A stretch of DNA of 64,000 bases, taken from the NCBI RefSeq assembly GCF_001659605.2, contig NC_035164.2, positions 2,009,001 through 2,073,000 of the forward strand. Reading direction: 5' to 3'. A program made the translations under genes and the position numbers. Source of the DNA: Manihot esculenta. Lineage: Eukaryota; Streptophyta; Magnoliopsida; Malpighiales; Euphorbiaceae. Below are positions 21,577-31,676 of the stretch, one piece after another. Numbering within the stretch: position 1 is the first letter of the stretch; each line of letters begins with the position of its first letter. The notes under the pieces are model-generated. The model did no database searches. It was not told the DNA's origin and saw nothing but the letters and a program-made list of their open reading frames with translations.

Positions 21577-23524
21577 ATAAAATGACGATCCATGAGAATG
21601 GCCCCGCATATGTCCCGAAAAATGGAACAATTTAAGTTAATTTAATTCATTACGATTTATTAATATTTAGATGTTAATGATAATTTAATTTAATTTAATA
21701 TAAACATGTGAGTGATAATTCTGAATAAATTTATATGAAATATGATATTTTTTCAATTTTATTATACAATATACAAATCAAATTTAATTTTTTAATTGAA
21801 AAAAATTAAAAAATTTAAAGAAAAATAAATGAGTCTCGTCAATAAATTTACTTTCAATTTTAATTTTTTTATTTATGTTTGTATTGAAAGAATTATTTTT
21901 CAAAAAATTCAATGATTTAATAATTTTTTTTATGTAAAAAAAAATGAACCTAACAAATTTGTGCATCTCATGATAAAAAAAATTGAGTATTTGAACGAAG
22001 CTTTTGTTAATGTAAAAAAATATTAATTTTAGGAATTTCTGAAAAAACATATAGATGAAGGGTGAATTGAAATAATTGAGATTGTAAATAAATACAAAAA
22101 TGTTATTATTAAATCATTATTCCAGCTCTAAAATTTAAATTTCATATTTCAATTAATAATTTATTTTTTATGTTAAAAATATTAAAATCAAATATTTATT
22201 AATAAATTAAAATTTATATATATAATTATCACATACTTATAAAATTTAGATTTTTTAAATTATTTTAAAATAAATTCATTTAATTTTTCTTCCAAATAAA
22301 TTAGGTTTTTCTAATACTATTATTCCTCTTATAAAATGAAAAAGTTAAATAGAGAATTATCATAACAAAGCTGCAAATGCTGAATTCCACAAAGACATGC
22401 CTATCTTTAAATGAAAGGAATGAAAACGATTTGCACAAGACAAGCACTTGCGCTAGTAAGCTTCTCAAGCAAAGACTCCATAGAATTTCAAATAAATAAA
22501 TAAAAAGTAACAATAATTTTCATATTATTTTATTTTTTTCAAAAATATAATTTACTTTAATTTTATAATTTTAAAATAATTATAAAAAGTTAAAATAATA
22601 TGTCTATAATATATATTGTAGGTATAAAAATATGATTAATTTTAATTTTTAAAAATTAAAAAATAAAAATAATTGAATGAAATATTACTTTTCTAATAAT
22701 AATAAAAATAAAAATAATCTAATTAATATTAAATTAAAAAGAAATAAAATTAAAATGTAATAATTCTGTGTAAAACAATTATTTATTGATTTACTAATAA
22801 AATATTAAAAATTAAATAAAATATCTAAATTAATTTAACATAATTATTTAATTAGATTTAAATTAAATTGATGGAATTTAGTGAATTGATAATGCTCTTA
22901 ATATTATTATAAAATTATTTACTAATTATTTTTTATATAAATTTAAAAATTTTTAAATTTAATTTAATAATAAATGTATTTAAATAAATTTGAGAGTTCT
23001 TATTCATTAATTTTTATTTTTTATTTAAAAATAAAAAATAAAAAAAATTGACGAAGGTAGAATTGAAATAATTGAGATAAGAAGGAGCTGACAATTGACA
23101 ACTCCAAAAGAAGCTGATAACTCCGCTCCCAAACAACACAAATATAAAAATGTTATTATTGCTCTAACAGTAAAGTTTAAAGTTTATATTTCAATTAATA
23201 ATTTAATTTTTTTAATTTTAAAATATTAAAATTAAATATTTAATAATATATATAATGTAAAAAAATATTTAATTTTACTATTTTTACTTTAAATTTTATT
23301 TATCGAATTTAAATAAAGTTATTGTGAATATGAAAAAATATCTTAATTCTAGGAGTCTCCGACAGAAACATGTGGGTGAAGGCCGAATTGAAATAATTGA
23401 GGCTGCCAACACAGAGGAGTTGACAATTAACAATCCAACTCTCAAACAACACAAATACAAAACTGGTTTTGTTATTATCAAACCATTGATCCAGCAGTAA
23501 AGTCTAAAGTAATTTTAAAATATT

Positions 23525-23583
<59 letters not shown>

Positions 23584-23831
23584 AATTGAAATCCAGTGAA
23601 GTCACATGATGCAGTAATCTAGACTATGATTTGATTTGATGAGCAGTAGTGATAAGTTTGATGACGGAAATGATTTTGAGATTTTATAATGGTTCCTCCA
23701 TATTCAATTTTAAAAAAAAAACTGTAAAATAAAGAAAATAATATCAAGATTTATGGAGAATATTCCGATAGATATTTTCTGATGTTAATTCAGATATGTA
23801 AATTAGTGTAAAGTTTTAATGGTTAGAAATA
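21577..23831. other. AT-rich intergenic DNA with dispersed repeat copies
   Basis: No gene is supported. A small repeat family recurs at about 21995-22130, 23040-23290 and 23330-23530, and again at about 41050-41790. Shared text includes TCTTAATTCTAGGAGT, GAATTGAAATAATTGAG, GCTGACAATTGACA, CAAACAACACAAATA and AATTAAATATTTAATAATA. A block at 22335-22460 (GAGAATTATC.TAACAAAGCTGC) recurs at 43365-43470. These look like relics of local duplications around UGT genes rather than coding DNA. Confidence 0.5.
23528..23579. repeat. (AT)n microsatellite
   Basis: An uninterrupted run of about 25 TA dinucleotides. Length is likely to vary between individuals. Confidence 0.95.
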
Positions 23832-23836
23832 CTTAT
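23832..23836 (+). repeat. Target site duplication CTTAT (left)
   Basis: CTTAT precedes the LTR start TGATGACC at 23837 and is repeated at 37581-37585, directly after the other LTR. Confidence 0.92.
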
Positions 23837-24331
23837 TGATGACCGCTGGATTTCTCCATCCTAGTTCAGGGCCTTGATCATAGCTAAAAGCCCATCTTGC
23901 AGAGGCCCATACTCCTGATACACGAGACAAGCCTGGTTCGTGCCACTTTCAAGGCCAGACTCAACCAAGCTTCTTCTCTTAGATCGGCCCAGTCCGTGAC
24001 CACCAGGCCCTCTCCTCTCAGACCCAGCGTCCGGCCCAACTCTCGGCCCAACCCAGTGTCCAGAGCACTACTCAGACAGCCTGGCAGATCCGCTCGAACG
24101 TACGTACGAGGAGAATCAGAGGCCGTTACGCATGGAGCAGGCTGCTGATACCCTCGTACGCCCGAATCTGTATGTCAGAGACGCGTGTCCCAATCATGGA
24201 AAGGCCTTTACACGTCACCAGCAAGCATAGCGAAATGGATAAAAGGGGAACCCCCTCCCCAGAAAGTTTAAGTTTTATTTTCAATACCAAAACCCTTGTA
24301 AAACCCTATTCTATTGGATCTCAGATCATCA
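23837..24331 (+). repeat. 5' LTR of Tat-type element (495 bp)
   Basis: It runs from TGATGACCGCTGG to CAGATCATCA. A TATA-like GGATAAAAGG near 24238 precedes the likely transcription start. It differs from the 3' LTR at 10 positions counted by eye, all substitutions. Confidence 0.93.
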
Positions 24332-24333
24332 AT

Positions 24334-24350
24334 TGGCGCCGTCTGTGGGA
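24334..24350 (+). promoter_or_regulatory. Primer-binding site
   Basis: TGGCGCCGTCTGTGGGA begins two bases after the 5' LTR. TGGCGCC at this place is typical of Tat/Athila-type elements. Exact tRNA identity would need comparison with the genome's tRNAs. Confidence 0.8.
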
Positions 24351-24409
24351 AACGAAGGAGATCTTTTCATCACCGGAGTTTTCACTTTCAAAACCCACTG
24401 AGATCCACG

Positions 24410-26317
24410 ATGGCAAACCACCAAGAAAGTAACCTTAACATTCCAAATGACCTGAGCTCTGCCCAAGATGGGCAGCAGTTCTCCTTTTCTAGCTCCACAA
24501 CGCTGAATAACCAAACGCCTATTCCTCTTAATCCCTCGCCAAGCTTGGCAGGGAATACCCCCACCATGACCCTGTCTAACCAGGACATTCAAACCATGGC
24601 TCTCCAGCTACAGACTACTGCTCACTGGTTGGGGCAGATAATGCAACAGAGGGGCCTTAGCACCCCAGTGAATGCACTCCCAGTGGTGGAGGAACCCAGA
24701 ACCAATGAACCCCGACCTACCTTTGACCGCCCCCAAACTAACAGCCGTGATACCGGGGAAGAGGAAGAACCGAAGGCCCGAATCCATGGGAGGAGGGCAA
24801 GAGAGATGATAGAAAATGAAGGGGCGGACAACTATTCTGCCGAAACAACGGGAACTGCAACAGAAGAAGAGGAATGTAGCTTGGAGGGAAGATCCGGTTC
24901 GGCAGACGAGAAAATGGACCAAAAGTTAAAAAGGTTGAAGGAGCAGCTCTTGGCCGAGCTAGGTAAGAAAGACCAGAGCCAAACCTCTTTGCCCACTTCT
25001 TCCCCCTTCTCAAAGATAGTACAGCAGGAGACCGTTCCCAAGAAGTTTATGATGCCGCCGATGGCGGCCTATAATGGAGCTGGTAACCCGAGAGAGCATG
25101 TCATGAACTATAAGACCTTCATGGAGTTGCAAACCCTGTCAGATGCCTTAATGTGTAAGGTGTTCCCAACAACGCTCTCAGGACCAGCGCGGGCGTGGTT
25201 CAACAGCCTGGAGGCCGGAAGCATTAAAAGTTTTGGAGATCTTGCCACCCGCTTCATCAGCCGGTTCATAGCCGGGGTGCCAGCAGATAGGAAGACGAGC
25301 TATCTGGAAACAGTGAAACAGAAAGAAGGTGAATCACTCAGGGAGTATGTTGCCCGCTTCAATACGGAGGCCCTCCAGATTCCCGAGCTGGATGAAGGAA
25401 GGGCGGTAGAGGCCATGCAAAAGGGGACAACCTCTGCCGAGTTCTTTGGTTCTTTGAGCAGAAAACCTCCGACCTCACTGGCCGAGTTAATGAAGAGGGC
25501 GGAGAAGTATATAAGGCAGGATGACGCCTTAGTGACGAATAGATTTGCTAAAGGAATGGCAGGAAAAGAGAAAGCCCCGGAGGAGAGGAGGCCAGAGAGA
25601 AACGAGAAGAAACACGGAAAGAGGCCTGAGCCGTACAAGCAAGCCTGGGAGAGAAGGGACCAGAGGCCTCCTCCTCCTCCTCCTCGGGCCCTTGAACCAA
25701 GAGTGCTCCCTCCTTGGGTTCCCGAGAAACCAACCCCCCTCAACGCTTCCAGAGCCGAAGTGCTCATGGCAGTCCAGGATAAGGAGTTCCTCCAGTGGCC
25801 CAAACCCATGAAGTCGGAAGCAGAACAAAGAAATCCTGACAAGTATTGTCAGTACCACCGGAGCCATGGGCACGATACGAATAGCTGTTTTCAGTTAATC
25901 GCAGAGATTGAGAGGTTAATAAAAAGGGGGCACCTCAAAAATTTTGTGAAGAAACCAGAGGGACAGAGACCTCAGTCTGGTCCGACAACTCAGACGCCTA
26001 GGAGAATAGGACCTGGACCAGTGAATGATGGGTCCAGTGGGACCATCCACATGATTGTGGGAGGAACAGGAGGACGGATGAGCCGTCGAGGAAAGAAGAG
26101 AAACCGGGAAGGGGAGACCAGCAATAGTGAAGTCCTGCAGATCGTTGAGCACTCTCCCATGACTATCGCTTTCTCCCCGAAAGATGCACAAGGCATTCAG
26201 ATGCCCCATGATGATGCGCTCGTCATTGAGGCTGTCATTAATAATTTTCGCGTAAAGAAGGTTCTGGTAGATGACGGGAGTAAGGTCAACTTGCTGCCCT
26301 ATCGGGTTTTCCAGTAG
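24410..26317 (+). CDS. Gag and start of protease, Tat-type element
   Basis: The frame opens upstream inside the LTR (24314), but the first ATG outside the LTR and primer site is at 24410 and gives 635 residues. Residues ~220-310 form a retrotransposon gag domain (GPARAWFNSLEAGSIKSF, ATRFISRF, LREYVARFN). A CxxHxxxGHxTxxC zinc-binding motif follows in YCQYHRSHGHDTNSC. The C-terminus enters the aspartic protease with VLVDDGSKVNLL. A TAG at 26315-26317 stops translation inside the protease domain. The next frame continues in the same phase without a gap. The charged, proline-rich linker near residues 400-480 is usual for this lineage. Confidence 0.88.
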   Translation: MANHQESNLNIPNDLSSAQDGQQFSFSSSTTLNNQTPIPLNPSPSLAGNTPTMTLSNQDIQTMALQLQTTAHWLGQIMQQRGLSTPVNALPVVEEPRTNEPRPTFDRPQTNSRDTGEEEEPKARIHGRRAREMIENEGADNYSAETTGTATEEEECSLEGRSGSADEKMDQKLKRLKEQLLAELGKKDQSQTSLPTSSPFSKIVQQETVPKKFMMPPMAAYNGAGNPREHVMNYKTFMELQTLSDALMCKVFPTTLSGPARAWFNSLEAGSIKSFGDLATRFISRFIAGVPADRKTSYLETVKQKEGESLREYVARFNTEALQIPELDEGRAVEAMQKGTTSAEFFGSLSRKPPTSLAELMKRAEKYIRQDDALVTNRFAKGMAGKEKAPEERRPERNEKKHGKRPEPYKQAWERRDQRPPPPPPRALEPRVLPPWVPEKPTPLNASRAEVLMAVQDKEFLQWPKPMKSEAEQRNPDKYCQYHRSHGHDTNSCFQLIAEIERLIKRGHLKNFVKKPEGQRPQSGPTTQTPRRIGPGPVNDGSSGTIHMIVGGTGGRMSRRGKKRNREGETSNSEVLQIVEHSPMTIAFSPKDAQGIQMPHDDALVIEAVINNFRVKKVLVDDGSKVNLLPYRVFQ

Positions 26318-29300
26318 ATGAGGATCCCAGAAGAACAGCTGGTTCGGGACCAGTCGCCAATCAAGGGGATCGGAGGAGCACCAATACTTGTAGAAGGAAA
26401 GGTGAAGCTAGCTCTTACCCTGGGAGAAGCACCCCGAGCTCGCACCCACTATGAGGTGTTTTTGGTGGTCAAGCTCCCACTGAGCTACAATGCGATTTTG
26501 GGGAGACCGGCGTTGTTCGACTTTGAAGCTGTCACTAGCATCAGGTATTTGGCACTCAAGTTCCCAATGGAAGAAGGAGTGGGAATGGTCCGGGGCAGCC
26601 AGGAAGAAGCAAGGGCGGTATACTTGGCCACAGTAACAGAGCCGAGCTCAACTGGAGAAGCACTCGACTCGAAATTTCTGGAGGTCAGAGATGAAACAAA
26701 AGAAGCCCGGACGGAGCCAGTTGGAGAGTTGGAAACCTTTCTCTTGACAGAAGCAGATGCAAACAAGGTCTTCAGCCTTAATGCCAGCCTCACCGAAGAA
26801 CAAAAAGGTGAAGTCATGGCCCTGATCCGAAGTCATGCTCCGACCTTCGCATGGAAGCCCTCAGACATGCCGGGAATTGACCCCAAAGTAATGACACACC
26901 GATTGAATGTCCTCCCCGAGGCCAGACCAGTGAAGCAAAAGAAGAGAGTAGTGGGAAGAGAGAAGCAGCAGGCCACCCGGGAGGAAGTGCAGAAGCTAGA
27001 AGAGGCAGGCTTTATTAGGGAAGTCATGTACCCCTAATGGTTGGCAAATCCGGTGTTAGTCAAAAAAGCCAATGGCAAATACAGGATGTGTATAGATTTT
27101 ACCGACCTAAATAAAGTCTGCCCTAAAGATTGTTACCCCCTTCCCGATATTAATAAAATGGTCGACTCAACGGCCGGTTTTGATTATATGTCTTCTTTGG
27201 ATGCTATGTCGGGTTATCACCAAATCCCAATGGAAAGGTCGGATGAGGAAAAGACCTCATTTATAACTGAAGATGGAACTTACTGTTATAGAGCTATGCC
27301 CTTTGGATTGAGAAATGCCGGGGCAACGTATCAGAGGTTGATGAATAAAATTTTCAAAAACCAGATCGGTAGAAATCTGGAAGTGTATGTGGATGACATG
27401 GTGGTCAAAAGTTCAACTTTCCAACAACACACAGCAGATTTGAGGGAAGTATTTGGGGTATTAGATCAGTACAGAATGAAGTTGAACCCAGCAAAGTGTG
27501 CCTTCTTCATCAGAGGAGGAAAGTTCTTGGGATACATGGTGAGCGGAAAAGGCATTGAGCCTAATCCGGAGAAAGTAGAAGCCATACTGAATATGCCAGA
27601 ACCGACCTGTGTAAGAGATGTTCAGAGACTAACCGGGAGAGTAGTAGCGCTTAACCGATTCATGTCGAGGTCGGCAGAGAAGTGCTTGCCATTCTTCAAA
27701 AAGTTGAGAAAAGTACCGAATTTCGAATGGACAGAAGATTGCCAAAAGGCCTTCATAGAGCTTAAAAAGTATCTTAGCTCGCCTCACGTGCTCAGCAGTC
27801 CCATAAAAGGAGAAGAACTTCTGATATATCTGGCGGCCTCAGAACAAGCAATCAGCGCAGTGCTAGTAAGGGTGGAAGAAGAAGAACAGAAGCCTGTTTT
27901 CTACGTTAGCAAGGTACTCAGAGACACTGAGGTCAGATATTCGAACATTGAAAAATTGGCTTACGCCTTATTGCTAGCAGTCCGGAAATTCAGAGTTTAC
28001 CTAGAAAGCCACCAAGGAGTCGTAATGACAGACCAACCCTTAAAAAAGATTCTACGTAGACCGAAAACTTCAGGGCGGATGTTGGCATGGTCCGTAGAAA
28101 TTAGCCCTTACTGTCTAGAGTACCGACCTCGAACAGCCATAAAATCTCAAGCTCTGGCTGACTTCATAGCAGAGTGCGCATTCAATGAGGAGAAGGGAGG
28201 ATCATCCTCGGAAATATCAAGCAAAGGGGGAGAGAGAGAGCCCCCCCAAGAATTTAGCTGGAAACTGTATGTAGACGGAGCATCAGGAGCTGAGGGTAGT
28301 GGCGCGGGGATAATGCTTAAAGGGCCAGAAGGTTTTAAAATATGTTACGCCTTGCGTTTAGAATTTAGCTTCTAACAATATGGCCGAATATGAAGCCCTG
28401 GTAAATGGAATGTTGGTAGCTTCGGAGGTAGGGGTAACCGACCTCGAGGTGAATAGCGACTCTCAGTTGGTGATCAACCAGGTGACGGGAGTATATCAGG
28501 CTAGGGACCCCATCATGCAGAACTACCTTGATAAAGTAAAAACTATAGAAGTCGAGCTCACGGGTCGGGGAGTTATCGTCAGATTTCGAAGAATACCTCG
28601 GGATGAAAATGAGGAAGCAGACCTGCTTAGTTGATTGACCAAAGAGGAGTTAGAACAGCTCCCCGATGAGGTATATATACAGCATGTCCGCACACCTGCT
28701 TTTAAAAGGACAAACACGGTACTGCAGGTGGAACAGAGCTCAACTTGGATGACCCCATACTTGAGATACCTGAAGGAGGGCAAGCTCCCCGAAGATAAAG
28801 ATGAAGCCAGAAAGATAGCAGCTCGCGCTGCCAACTACCAAGCAATAAGGGGAACCTTATACAGAAAAGGGAAGTCCAGCCCATGGCTCCGGTGTGTGAG
28901 TCTTAAAGAAGCTGCAAAGGTAATGGAGGAAATACATAGAGGCCTATGTGGGGCTCACGAGGGAGCAGGGACATTAGCCAACAAAATATTCAGGCAAGGG
29001 TACTACTGGCCCACTGTTAAAAAAGAAGCAGAAGAGTTTGTCTGGAGGTGCGACGTATGTCAGCGATTTGCTAATGCCATCAGAACCCCCGCCACTCCTC
29101 AAGCAAGCATATCCAGTCCATGGCCTTTCTCACAATGGGGAATCGACATCCTGGGACCTTTCCCCAAGACTACGGAGCAAAGAAAATTTGTCGTGGTGGC
29201 TGTGGAATACTTCTCGAAATGGCCAGAGGCAGAAGCGATAGCCACAATCACAGCTCGCAAGATGATAGATTTCGTATGGGGGCATATCATCTGCAGATTT

Positions 29301-29981
29301 GGCATACCTAGAGTACTTATCTCAGATAACGGCAGACAATTTGACTGCAGTGTTTTCCGAGCCTTCACGATGAACATGGGCATATGGCATAAGTTCTCCT
29401 CCGTGGCTCATCCCCAGACTAATGGCCAAACAGAAGTCACCAATAGAGCTATCCTTCAAGGATTAAAGAAACGGCTGGATGGTGCAAAAGAGAATTGGGC
29501 AGAAGAACTCAATAGCATACTATGGGCACTCCGAACCACTCCCAGAGCGCCCACTAAAGAAACATCGTTTGTACTTGCTTATGGCACAGAAGCAGTAGTC
29601 CCAGTTGAACTGCAGATCCCCACTCACCGAGTCCAATTCATTAATGAGAATACCAATGAGGATAAATTAAGAAGCAACCTGGATGCTCTTGAGGAAGTCA
29701 GGGAAGAAGCCCAAGTCCGAACTGCCGCTTATCAACAACGAGCAGCAAGATATTACAACCAAAAGGTCAGAGAAAGAAGCTTAAAAGTGGGAGACCTGAC
29801 CCTAAGAAACCTGGAAGCTACAGGAAAAAGAATGGCCGCGGGCAAGTTAGCACCGACCTGGGAAGGTCCTTTCAAGGTAACAAAAGTGGTCAAGCCAGGG
29901 GTATACCGAATCGAAGATATGCAAGGAAACCCCGAGCCCCACGCTTGGAACATCCAGCATCTAAAGAGGTATTTCCCTTGA
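26318..29981 (+). pseudogene. Broken pol: protease end, RT, two RNase H domains, integrase
   Basis: Homology is continuous but broken by a TAG at 26315-26317, a TAA at 27035-27037 in front of the RT core, a frame change near 28366-28376 in the second RNase H, and a TGA at 28632-28634. Motifs in order: protease remainder (LPLSYNAILGRPAL), RT (CIDFTDLNK, YVDD near 27388), RNase H, then a second RNase H beginning WKLYVDGASG and continuing after the frame change with MAEYEALVNG and VNSDSQLV. Last comes an integrase (28635-29981) with an HHCC finger (RCDVCQRF) and all three catalytic residues in GIDILGPF, ISDNGRQF and GQTEVTN. RNase H to integrase is the Tat order. No intact polyprotein can be made from this copy. 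Confidence 0.9.
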
Positions 29982-30190
29982 AGTATTTGTAAAGAAAAAC
30001 ATTGTATTGTCTACACAACATGATTGTCTTTATGAATAATATTCTTCCATGAAAAAGAAAGAACAGGGCTCAGAGAGATCCCTTGAAAAAACAAGACCTC
30101 AGTTAGGTTCAAAACCAGCTGGGATGACGAAGCGACAGTAAGGCCAATGAGCCTGAATCTTGTGCAAAACCTCAAAGAAGGTACAAAAAA
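29982..30190 (+). other. Spacer between pol and minisatellite
   Basis: About 210 bp of non-coding element sequence after the integrase stop. No further feature was recognised. Confidence 0.5.
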
Positions 30191-30960
30191 CAGCCGGCGG
30201 GGCCCCGAGGTCACCCCGGAATGGCCGGTGAGGATCATAAAGATGCCTCCCAGAGCATGAAGACCGGGATCCCCTAGAACTCCCGGGTAAACAAAGAAGA
30301 CCGGGATCCCCCAGAACTCCCGGGAAAACAAAACAAAACAAAAAACAGCCGGCGGGGCCCCGAGGTCACCCCGGAACGGCCTGTGAGGATCATAAAGATG
30401 CCTCTCGGAGCATGAAGACCGGGATCCCCTAGAACTCCCGGGTAAACAAAGAAGACCGGGATCCCCCAGAACTCCCGGGAAAACAAAATAAAACAAAAAA
30501 CAGCCGGCGGGGCCCTGAGGTTACCCCGGAACGGCCGGTGAGGATCATAAAGATGCCTCCTGGAGCATGAAGACCGGGATCCCCTAGAACTCCCGGGTAA
30601 ACAAAGAAGACCGGGATCCCCCAGAACTTCCGGAAAAATAAAACAAAACAAAAAAAACAGCCGGCGGGGCCCCGAGGTCACCCCGGAATGGCCGGTGAGG
30701 ATCATAAAGATGCCTCCCGGAGCATGAAGACCGGGATCCCCTAGAACTCCCGGGTAAACAAAGAAGACCGGGATCCCCCAAAACTCCCGGAAAAACAACA
30801 GCCGGCGGGGCCCCGAGGTCACCCCGGAATGGCCGGTGAGGATCATAAAGATGCCTCCCGGAGCATGAAGACCGGGATCCCCTAGAACTCCCGGGTAAAC
30901 AAAGAAGACCGGGATCCCCCAGAACTCCCGGAAAAACAAAAAATTGCCGGAAGGGCCCTG
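30191..30960 (+). repeat. Minisatellite, ~155 bp unit, five copies plus a partial
   Basis: Copies begin at CAGCCGGCGGGGCCC near 30191, 30346, 30501, 30658 and 30799, with a decayed sixth from about 30943. Spacings are 155, 155, 157 and 141 bp. Each unit contains two GAAGACCGGGATCCC(C/T)YAGAACT blocks of its own, so the unit is partly a dimer. The array is GC-rich in an AT-rich region. Hypervariable 3' regions that generate satellite-like repeats are known in Tat/Ogre elements. The long minus-strand frames here (up to 221 codons) are a by-product of a repeat length close to a multiple of three. Confidence 0.92.
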
Positions 30961-31676
30961 AGGTCACCCCGGAACAAAAACAGCCAGGATCTCGTAAGAT
31001 CTCCTGAAAACAAAAATGGTAGGTGAGGGGCTTAAAAGCCTCCCAAAATGAAAATTTTCCATGCAGGGACAAACTCATAAAAACACAGTTCCGAACTCAA
31101 AAAAGAAAGGAGCCCAGAGCTACCAAAGAAGAATCAGGTTCCGACCTCCTGAAGAGGCACGATTGCTAAAGAAGCGCCGACCTCAAAACAGATGCTAACG
31201 TTAAAAGTATGGCTATAAAACAAAAAGCCGAGCTCCTAGCTCGGACGGACCTGTATTCTCAAAAGCTCAAAGCCGGGCTCCCAGCTCGGATAGACTTATA
31301 TCCTCAAAAGCTCAAAGATATGAAGGCCAAAGTAAAAGGCCGAGCTCCCTATCTAAAAGGGCTCATAAATGAAGAAATCTTCAGAAGCATAAATAAGGGA
31401 GAAAAAGGGGCTATACTCAAAGCCCAGATCAGTTTATCCGGAACAAACATCCAAATTTACAACCAAGAAGAAGGGGCTAAAAGCAAAAAGCAGACATGCT
31501 AGTCACCATTAAAAGGTATGAGATTTGATCTCTCAGACTATTAGCTGAGCTTACAACTCAAGAGCAATTCAGAGCTTATGAATGAAAATACATAGTGTAC
31601 AAATATGAGAAAAAAGATATTAGAGTATTTTGAGGAAAAAGAAAACTGATATTTTATTACAAATAACTATTACAAA
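30961..31676 (+). other. Non-coding 3' region of Tat-type element
   Basis: The stretch holds GAGCTC/AGCTCGG-rich text (for example 31226-31350, two related ~60 bp units AAAAGCTCAAAG...AGCTCGG). The 97-residue plus frame at 31209-31502 is built from these units and resembles no known protein. On the minus strand this would be the 3' UTR and downstream region of the antisense gene. Confidence 0.5.

Noticed and set aside
24314..24409. Upstream extension of the Tat gag to the ATG at 24314
   Set aside because: This ATG lies inside the LTR and the frame would run through the primer-binding site; the ATG at 24410 is the more likely start.
24329..25873. Several minus-strand frames of 60-180 codons opposite gag
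   Set aside because: They are shadows of the gag frame with no domains. The real antisense gene lies further downstream.
30191..30960. CRISPR-like regular repeats
   Set aside because: The units are contiguous 141-157 bp minisatellite copies, not short repeats with unique spacers, and the DNA is plant nuclear.
30011..31078. Minus-strand frames of 161-221 codons rich in PGVLGDPGL and GSRSSC repeats
   Set aside because: They are translations of the 155 bp minisatellite in several frames. The repeat keeps them open, and they have no start context, domain or codon-position signal.
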